Shown: positions 53,530 to 60,000 of the stretch, piece by piece
Numbering within the stretch: the first letter of the stretch is position 1
Layout of the letters: every line of letters begins with the position of its first letter
Assembly: GCF_029227915.1 (NCBI RefSeq)
Contig: NC_079880.1
Coordinates: 11,127,501-11,187,500 of the forward strand
Reading direction: 5' to 3'
DNA from: Hydractinia symbiolongicarpus
Taxonomy: Eukaryota > Cnidaria > Hydrozoa > Anthoathecata > Hydractiniidae
DNA length: 60,000 nt
Program-made: the position numbers and the translations under genes
The notes under the pieces: model-generated
Database searches by the model: none
The model's input: only the letters and a program-made list of their open reading frames with translations
What the model was told of the DNA's origin: nothing

Positions 53530-56520
53530 AATTCGACAGCTCCCCCAGATAACAATACGATATTGTCTGTTCTGTAATGTTTCCGTAACAAATCCGGTGC
53601 TGTTGCACTAGGTGAGCCGGGTGCCATTCTGGTTCTGTATTTGTACCGAGTCTCCAATGTTCAGTGGCGGTAACTCTTTCGTTGCGTCTGTCTTCTTGAT
53701 GAGGTGTCATTTGGCGAGTGCTTCTTCTCTTTTGTCTCTGATTTCCTGCTATTCTGCTCGTACCTTAACCAGAGAAATTGGGAGGTGATCTCTGATGGGT
53801 GACCGAATAATTCCATGGCTGGTGAGACTACGGTGAGTTGACACAGGGTATTTCGATGTGTTATCAGGGCTCTTACGCCAGTTTCGTTGTCTAATTTCCC
53901 GGTTCTTGGGTCGATGTTGCCAAGGAGGATGAGTTTGGCTGTCTTCATGACGGCTTCCGCTCTTCCGTTGCTCTGAGGGTAGTGGGCTGATGATAATCTT
54001 TGTCGAAATCTCCATCGTCTAAGAAATGTTTTGTAGTTGCGTGAGTCGAACAAGGGGCCTCCGTCGGCGGCGATTTCTTCAGGGACCCAAAACAGGGCGA
54101 AGTACGTTAGCAGGAGCTTTTGGACGGTTGGAAGTTTGTGCTGGTCAGGTTTGCGACTTCTACCCAGCCGCAATACGCGTCCACGTAGAAAAGCTTGCAT
54201 AGATCCGTAGAGACCATTTCGAAGGGGACCTCGGGTGGTTGGGTCTCGATTGAAGGCTCAGCGTGTTGCGTTGGGGCCTGCTCGTTGCATTGACGACATT
54301 GGCTTCTGTATAATTTCACGGCTCAATCAAGCCCTGGCCAAAAGAATCTCTCACGGGCATTGACCATCATACTACTTACCCCTTGGTGGGCTGCGTGGAG
54401 TCCTTCAAGAACGATATGACGGAGATTTTTTGGGATAAGCATCTTGTGGCTTTTAAAGGTTACACCATCGACAACATATAACTCATTTCGCATATTCCAG
54501 TATGGATGCAGTTCAACAGGTAGGTGTTCTTTGGTAGTTGGGAACCCGTTGGCAATTGTTTCGACGAGTGCGATGCATTCGCGGTCGTGGACGGCATAAT
54601 GTTGGACAGTTTTCCAATCAACTGACTTTATGCCATCTGTTTAGGCGTGTGCGAACGATAGTGCTGCGGTTTCACATCCTATGGATTGGTCTGTCTCTCC
54701 GTGTTGTGTACAGGATTCCTAGAGGTTGTGTATACGATCCTCATTTTCTTGGATTTACCCGGTATATAAATGATCTTAAAACGGTACATGAGCGTCTTCT
54801 CCTTGAGGTGAAGGAGACGAGGGTTTGATATCGAACTTAGTTCTCGATTGTTCAATACGCGTACCAGGGGTTTGTGGTCCACTGCGATGATGAGGTTTGG
54901 AGATCTTATGATGAACATTCGGCAGCGCTGTAAGCCATGGACAACAGGCCAAAGCTTCCCCTCGATTGGTGCGTATCTGCTTTCGGCGTTGCTGGTAAAG
55001 CAGGAACCGGCGAATACCAATTTCCAGCGGCCGTCCCCGCAATCTGGTCATGATGGACGGGAAAAACTACAGTGTTTCTGAGTGAGGTCAAACCCAATAC
55101 CTGTTATTGACCAGTCCGTTGTCAGACTGGTTGGGCGTTTTGGTTTAACTGATTTGACCCCATCTTTAACAAGCTCGATAATCTTGTCCTTGGATGACTC
55201 GAAGATTTTATCTAGTGTATCGTCCAAAAAGAATGTTTTTGATGATAGTAACTGTCGGAATGGCTCCATAACTGGGGCTTGGGAAAAAGCATAGGCTAGT
55301 TGGTTAACGAGCCCAAACCACGATCGAACATCAGTGGTGCATTTTGGTAAAGGGAAATCCTTGATGGCGGAATGGATCTTGAGTGGGAGGTACCCGTCGT
55401 CGAAAAATTCGAAACTTGCAAACTCAAGGACGTGCTGGCAAAACTGAAATTTGTCCTTGTTAAAGACGATGCCATTGTCGGAACCAAGTTTCATGTAGTC
55501 AAACGTATGCCAGAAGGACTCTTCGATGTTAGAGTCACAGAGAAGTGTATCATCTACAATTCTGGCGGTTGTCGAGAATCCTTGGGTGATGTTGTCGAAT
55601 CTGCAAGTGTAGGCGTCTCCAGACACCCATCGGGGCACGGCAATAACGATATCGACCCCATTCGGTGATGAAAGTCATGCTTCTTTTTGTTGTTTCGTAG
55701 AGTAATAGGCTGTGGTAACCGTTCCCGGCATCTAGCGCGGTCTTTCTTGTCTTGGTAGGAACGATGGAGACAACGTTAAATGGGCTGAGCGTGTGATGCG
55801 CTTCCCGAAGTGTTGCTACGTTTGACTTCTGAAGATCCCTGAAGATCCATGGTTCGGTGGGGTCCCTGTTTTTCTTCGGCGCAACAATCATGCGGGCGCA
55901 CCATTCGGCCGTAGTTCCCTAGGGCACCTTTTCAATTATCCCCAAACGTTCGTCGCGATCAATGTCGTCTCTCACCTTTTGCTTCCAATGGTGGGGAACT
56001 GGGATGGGCGTATGAGCTGCGTATGGAATAGCGTCTTCTTCAAGGTCAATTTTACTGGCTCCCTGGTCATCTTTGGAAGCTCTTCGTGCGTGCACTGATT
56101 AAGAGCTGAGTCTGTAAAAGCGTTCAAAAGCCATGACTTCAACTTAGGTATGTTCGCCTCTGTTGGTGCAAAGGGAATATCTTTACGTCTCTCTGGTGCT
56201 GGAGCTCTTTTGGGGCAATTGCATTCGTCTGTTGGTGATTCTGTTGCGGCAGAAATTGTGTTTGGGAAGGACCTGTAAACGATACCTAGGTCCTTCATGG
56301 CGGTTTGCGATAAGTATAATCGTTTATAAATGTGATGTGTACCATCTGTTTTGATACCCGTTACCCGTTTGTTATTTGGAGAAACAGGGTGCCCATGTTG
56401 TCTAGTGAGGCGTCTGTAATGCGCACTATTCTGTGACTGGTGTTTACCAGATAGGAGCATGGACACTTTAATTTGTTTAACAGTGCGGGCCCTGTGGTGC
56501 ACGTCTGGCATCCGCTATCT
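53530..56520 (-). pseudogene. Old Ty3/Gypsy pol, minus strand, decayed
   Basis: Reading the minus strand from about 56,520: a protease-region remnant, then reverse transcriptase (VAPKKNRDPTEPWIFRDLQ at about 55,885, a catalytic RIVDDTLL at about 55,555, WFGLVNQLAYAF), RNase H (AESRYAPIEGKLWPVV, VDHKPLVRVL) and integrase with a CRQC finger, VSTDLC, AADGGPLF and NGRAEAVMK (54,300-53,900). A C-terminal LPPLNIGDSVQIQ-like stretch follows to about 53,530. Frameshifts and stops recur, as in an old insertion. It is a different lineage from the young Gypsy at 41-45 kb. Confidence 0.8.
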
Positions 56521-57100
56521 GCTATGGGTTCAGTATAGGTGTTGCAACGATAGAGCAGTAATTTTCTGTGATGATCGCCTTATTAACAGTCACGAGTCAT
56601 ATGTTTTCTTTTTAGAAAAGCTGAGGTAAGAATATTTTAGCCAGAATGAGTCAGCAAGGGGGCTTGACTACACTCAGTCTTGTCTTTGGAGAGTGACGAC
56701 TCCACTTATTACCTGAGTTAAAAACAAAGAATAGCACAGTTGAACAGAAAGTGGTGTAACTTTATGACGAATGACAATCTGGAAAGACAGATTAACACTG
56801 GGAAAGACTAGACCCTTACTTTTTATTTATTTGCTTATTTTGTTTTGTGTGTGTGTATGTGTGTTGTTTTTCTGTTACATGTATCACACTATATCACACT
56901 CCCTATTATCAGTCACCAGTTATAAGTGAAGTATTCAGCATTAGACAGATAGTACTGTCACGCAAGGGGTCAATAGATAGAGTCGTGGGATGGCATGAAA
57001 AACATGCTTGCTGAGCCTGCGTAAAAGTTGGCAGCCCCAACCCAATTGTTATTTGTCGCTCCCACCAAGCTTAGGCCGGCCCGTGGGATTTTTATGGTCT
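56521..57100. other. Junction region: Gypsy interior and LINE 5' region
   Basis: The stretch 56,660-56,755 matches 47,590-47,700 and precedes the LINE copy, so it is probably LINE 5' untranslated sequence. The remainder is not assigned. Confidence 0.4.
56655..56760 (+). repeat. Dispersed repeat, likely LINE 5' region, copy 2
   Basis: Nearly identical to 47,590-47,700 across CTTGTCTTTGGAGAGT and GACTCCACTTATTACC to GAACAGAAAG. Confidence 0.6.
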
Positions 57101-57125
57101 ACAACAAAGTTAAATTTTTTAAACA

Positions 57126-59570
57126 GTGATACCCCCCAACGATATAGACCCTGACCGTATTAGGACTACCCCTCCGGATATCGATTTCGTTATTACTAAC
57201 TCCTCTGTCCTTCCTGCTACCTGTGATTCTTCGTTACTCCCTTCCACTAAGCATTGGACATTAAAACCGTTTAAATTTGTTTTGCAAGATGTGCTTGGTG
57301 ATTCCACTGAAAAGTCTCGACTGTTGAAAGCTAACCCGGATAACTCCCGTGTTCTTTTTCAACAATCAACAGAACCTGACCATCTTAGCACTATGAAATG
57401 GAAGCAACCTATTGCTTAGCCGAAGTCATTTGACACAAAATTGTGGAATTCCCTTAATGATGCAGTTTTCCATAATCATCTAGGCTCTTATCCATTGTCC
57501 AAAAAGTGGAGCTGCTGGATTCAACAATTTACTACCATGCGTCTCACCTGGTGTAAGGTCACTTCCCCAGCACAACCTATCAGGTTTGAACAGGAGAGCT
57601 TTATGCAGCATCAGTTTGGTGAACGAGAAGAACAATCTATTCCGAACTCCGAGCACATCTGACCCAGTTGAGAAAAGCAAAACACCTTTTAGATAATGGC
57701 CAAGTTAAGGTTACTTCGCAGAGGTGATCGGAATAGGAAAAGACGTTGAAAAATCTCGAATGCGCGCCAGGCTTACTTTAAGAATTCTTATCAGGCTGGA
57801 AAAATATTTTAGATCCTAAATGTTCAATAAAACTTGAAGTTGCCAAGGACGAAATGGATTCACACAAACATTCAACTTGAACGGTCCTTCACGCCATATA
57901 CCTCTTTCAGATCTCCCTGGATTGCCTTCACCACTAAATCTAGTCTCAGCTTTCGATTCTTCCAAGCTAAAGTTCAAGCATTTCAAAGCTGTCCTACATT
58001 CTCGTAAAATTGCTTCTTCTCCTGGGCTGAACCAAATTCCTTACACAGTATATAAGAATTGTCCTCATATTGCATCGTTTCTGTTTAACATTTTTCAAGC
58101 TTGTCTAAAGAAGTCTTTTATTCCTGTGCAATGGGGAATTGCTTCAAAAGTTTACATACCTTAAAACAACACACCTCCATTCAACATAAAGGATTTTCGC
58201 CCCATAGCTCTTCTGAATGTTGAAGGAAAACTCTTTAGTTTGATTTCAAAGCGGTTAGCATCGCATATTATAAAGAAAAACAACTTCATTAATACTTCCA
58301 TTCATTTTCAGCCCTATGGCTTCATATTGCTAATGCTTTCCCTTCAGTTCCGCACAAGCTGATTTTTATGGCTCTCAGACGCTATGGTGTACCAGAATCC
58401 TGGATAGGGCTCATACAGCTATACTACGACAGCCTGTGGAGTTAGTCTTTTTCCGCTTCTGCTCCTTCCAGTTGGCATCAACATTGTAGGGGAATTTTTA
58501 TCGGCTGTACACTTTCCATTATACTATTTCTTGCAGCTATAAACGTTATTATTGAATATGTGTTTGTTACCCCCAATCCTTATTTATACTGAAGGTAATA
58601 AAAATAAAATCCCAGACCAACCCCCAATAAAAGCTTTTATGCATGATATATTCTAAATGTCTACGTCAATTCCAAGTACTCAAAATTTATTAAACAGGTG
58701 TACAAAAACTCTTGATTGGGTAGGCATGTCGTTTAGGCCTTCTAAATCACGCAGCATTGCTATTGAAAAGGGAAAAGTCGTCCAAAGTTCACCGTACAGT
58801 TGGCAGCGAAAAAATTCCATCCATTCATTCTAATCCATTTAGGTTTTTAGGCAGAACAATAAACTCATCCTTGTCTGATTCTGCTGCAATACAAGAATTT
58901 CTAAATGATGCCGAAGACAAAATTATAGCTATAGACAGGTCCTTTCATTAAGGGGTCCATAATGTTTCTGTTCTGTTAATTCCCAGAATCCGCTGGCCAT
59001 TATTAAATTATGAAGTTTCTCTATCTACTATCACAAAACTAGAGCAAAGATATTCTGTTTTCATTTGGAAATGGTTAAAACTACATCATTCAATTTCCAA
59101 CTTTTCCTTATATTCCTCGAGATCGCCTTGTCCTTTTGCCCTGAAAACTGTTGCATCTGTTCTCAAATCTGCCAAAATCAGTGCGTTCCAGATTTAAAAG
59201 CTGGAAATTGGAAAGTTAGTGAGGCAGTTCTTATGGTGGATAGTGAGCTCAATTTCAAAAAGATTTTAGGTTTGCATCAGACTGGTCCAGCTGGCTTAGG
59301 GCTCTTAGACCACAAAAATATACCACCAAAAGGCACTTATGCTTACTGAAAGCTTGTTTCCAATATCATTCAATGAAAATAAAGAAGATATTTTCCATGC
59401 CAGAGCTGTACAGTTGCATTTGCAAGGCAACTGGACAAAGCGGTGCACTTATGTGAAAAATGATTTATCCTGGAGAACAATTCTTTCACCGCCACAATGT
59501 CTAACTTAGGGAAACCTACGACACCCTTCCCTCTCCAACTAATCTTGTGAGATGGGGATTGATAAATACA
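57126..59570 (+). pseudogene. LINE copy E: N-terminal region, reverse transcriptase, truncated 3'
   Basis: Frames on the plus strand give an N-terminal region (57,126-57,660), an RT entry block (RKIASSPGLNQIPYTVYK, about 58,000), DFRPIALLNVEGKLFS (58,193), a finger/palm part (HKLIFMALRRYGVPESW, 58,356), a degenerate catalytic region (AFMHDI, 58,635), IPSIHSNPFRFLGRT (58,810), and a thumb with LLDHKNIPPKG (59,305) and TLPSPTNL (59,535). It ends near 59,570, before the CCHC, nuclease and USP parts. The thumb matches the copies at 34.3 and 32.2 kb. It interrupts the old Gypsy element. Multiple stops and shifts are present. Confidence 0.7.
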
Positions 59571-59744
59571 AAAGTTGCACTCTGGGGATTTGGTATTTGG
59601 TCTGGAATGCTGTTGCTGGTGTTGCGGCACGTCACTGGCTGCGATATTTTTCAGTTGGTTGTTTTCGGCCTGAAGCGTCTGGAGTGGAGCCTTTTGTTGC
59701 TCCATAAGGGCTAGCATTGTGTCTACTTGGTCTTCTGTAGCCAT
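59560..59744 (-). pseudogene. Start of old Gypsy gag, cut by LINE copy E
   Basis: On the minus strand from 59,744: MATEDQVDTMLALMEQQ, a helical gag-like start with a Gln-rich continuation, which runs into LINE sequence at about 59,565. Together with the pol at 56,520-53,530 it indicates one Gypsy element split by the LINE. Confidence 0.5.
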
Positions 59745-60000
59745 TCTGGTCGGGCGTGCGTTATTCTGGAGGCTGGTGGGCCGACAAGCGGTTGTCGGAT
59801 GAAGGGCGTTACTGGACGATTACTTGTGGGCGGACTTCTTTTACTGTACGGCCGAGTTTTATTTGGAGTGTGTGACGACAATCGAAAATAAACGAATATG
59901 GCGGACGTAAATGTTCGTACCTCGTTATTGATGGTTGGTTGACTTTGGCTTGAAAACGGATTGTTGCATTCTTGCAAATGCACTTCAAAATCCTGTTCGC
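59745..60000 (-). other. Upstream part of old Gypsy (leader or LTR side)
   Basis: Sequence upstream of the gag start on the minus strand, open in one frame but without recognisable features. The LTR is expected at or beyond the window edge. Confidence 0.3.

Noticed and set aside
53518-53560. Gypsy sequence continuing to the left of the GACGTC element
   Set aside because: The left flank (50.70-50.83 kb) is a different repeat, so a simple insertion of the TIR element into the Gypsy cannot be shown.

Overview
The window is eukaryotic repeat-rich DNA. There are GT-AG introns, long AT-rich stretches, LTR and non-LTR retrotransposons, a Penelope-like element, terminal-inverted-repeat (TIR) DNA transposons and one end of a Polinton/Maverick-type virus-like element. 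The mix suggests an invertebrate animal, most likely a cnidarian. That is an inference from family recognition; no host marker gene is present.

Region 1 (about 1-14,345) is the right-hand part of a Polinton, visibly less AT-rich than its surroundings and extending beyond the left edge. It holds a membrane-tailed protein, a broken membrane structural protein, a broken major-capsid-like gene, a DDE integrase, a BRO-N protein, an FtsK/HerA-type ATPase, two small membrane proteins, a Fic-domain protein with an adjacent membrane protein, an HNH-type nuclease and a long protein-primed-type DNA polymerase B. Most large genes carry one in-frame stop or a frameshift, so this copy is decayed, but its regulatory grammar is still readable: an AATAAA-like motif directly before most start codons and hairpins 15-30 nt after several stop codons.

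Region 2 (14.4-28.8 kb) holds a truncated LINE, then an 11.9-kb segment bounded by a 22-bp inverted repeat (starting CAGGGG) followed inside by arrays of AGCGTTA-type motifs. Inside it are a Penelope-like element with GIY-YIG endonuclease, a 1.6-kb THAP-domain TIR element, a decayed transposase-like gene with an intron, and a phase-consistent seven-exon gene whose largest intron carries a 472-bp (TA)n tract.

Region 3 (28.8-37 kb, with relatives at 47-49 kb and 57-59.6 kb) is built from copies of a LINE with CCHC and restriction-like-endonuclease motifs. In one copy the C-terminus runs directly into a ubiquitin-specific-protease (USP) domain. The 48-kb copy keeps the join in one open frame, so this LINE family appears to encode an RT-nuclease-USP fusion. 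This is my best candidate for an undescribed arrangement.

Region 4 (38.1-46.7 kb) is a young Copia element (LTRs differing by one base in 170, ATGCG target duplication) interrupted in its reverse transcriptase by a younger Ty3/Gypsy element with identical 194-bp LTRs, GAGAC target duplication and an intact 1302-codon gag-pol. Region 5 (50.8-60 kb) contains a 2.7-kb TIR element with AAAGACGTCTTT-type palindrome arrays and an old Gypsy element on the minus strand, split by a further LINE copy.
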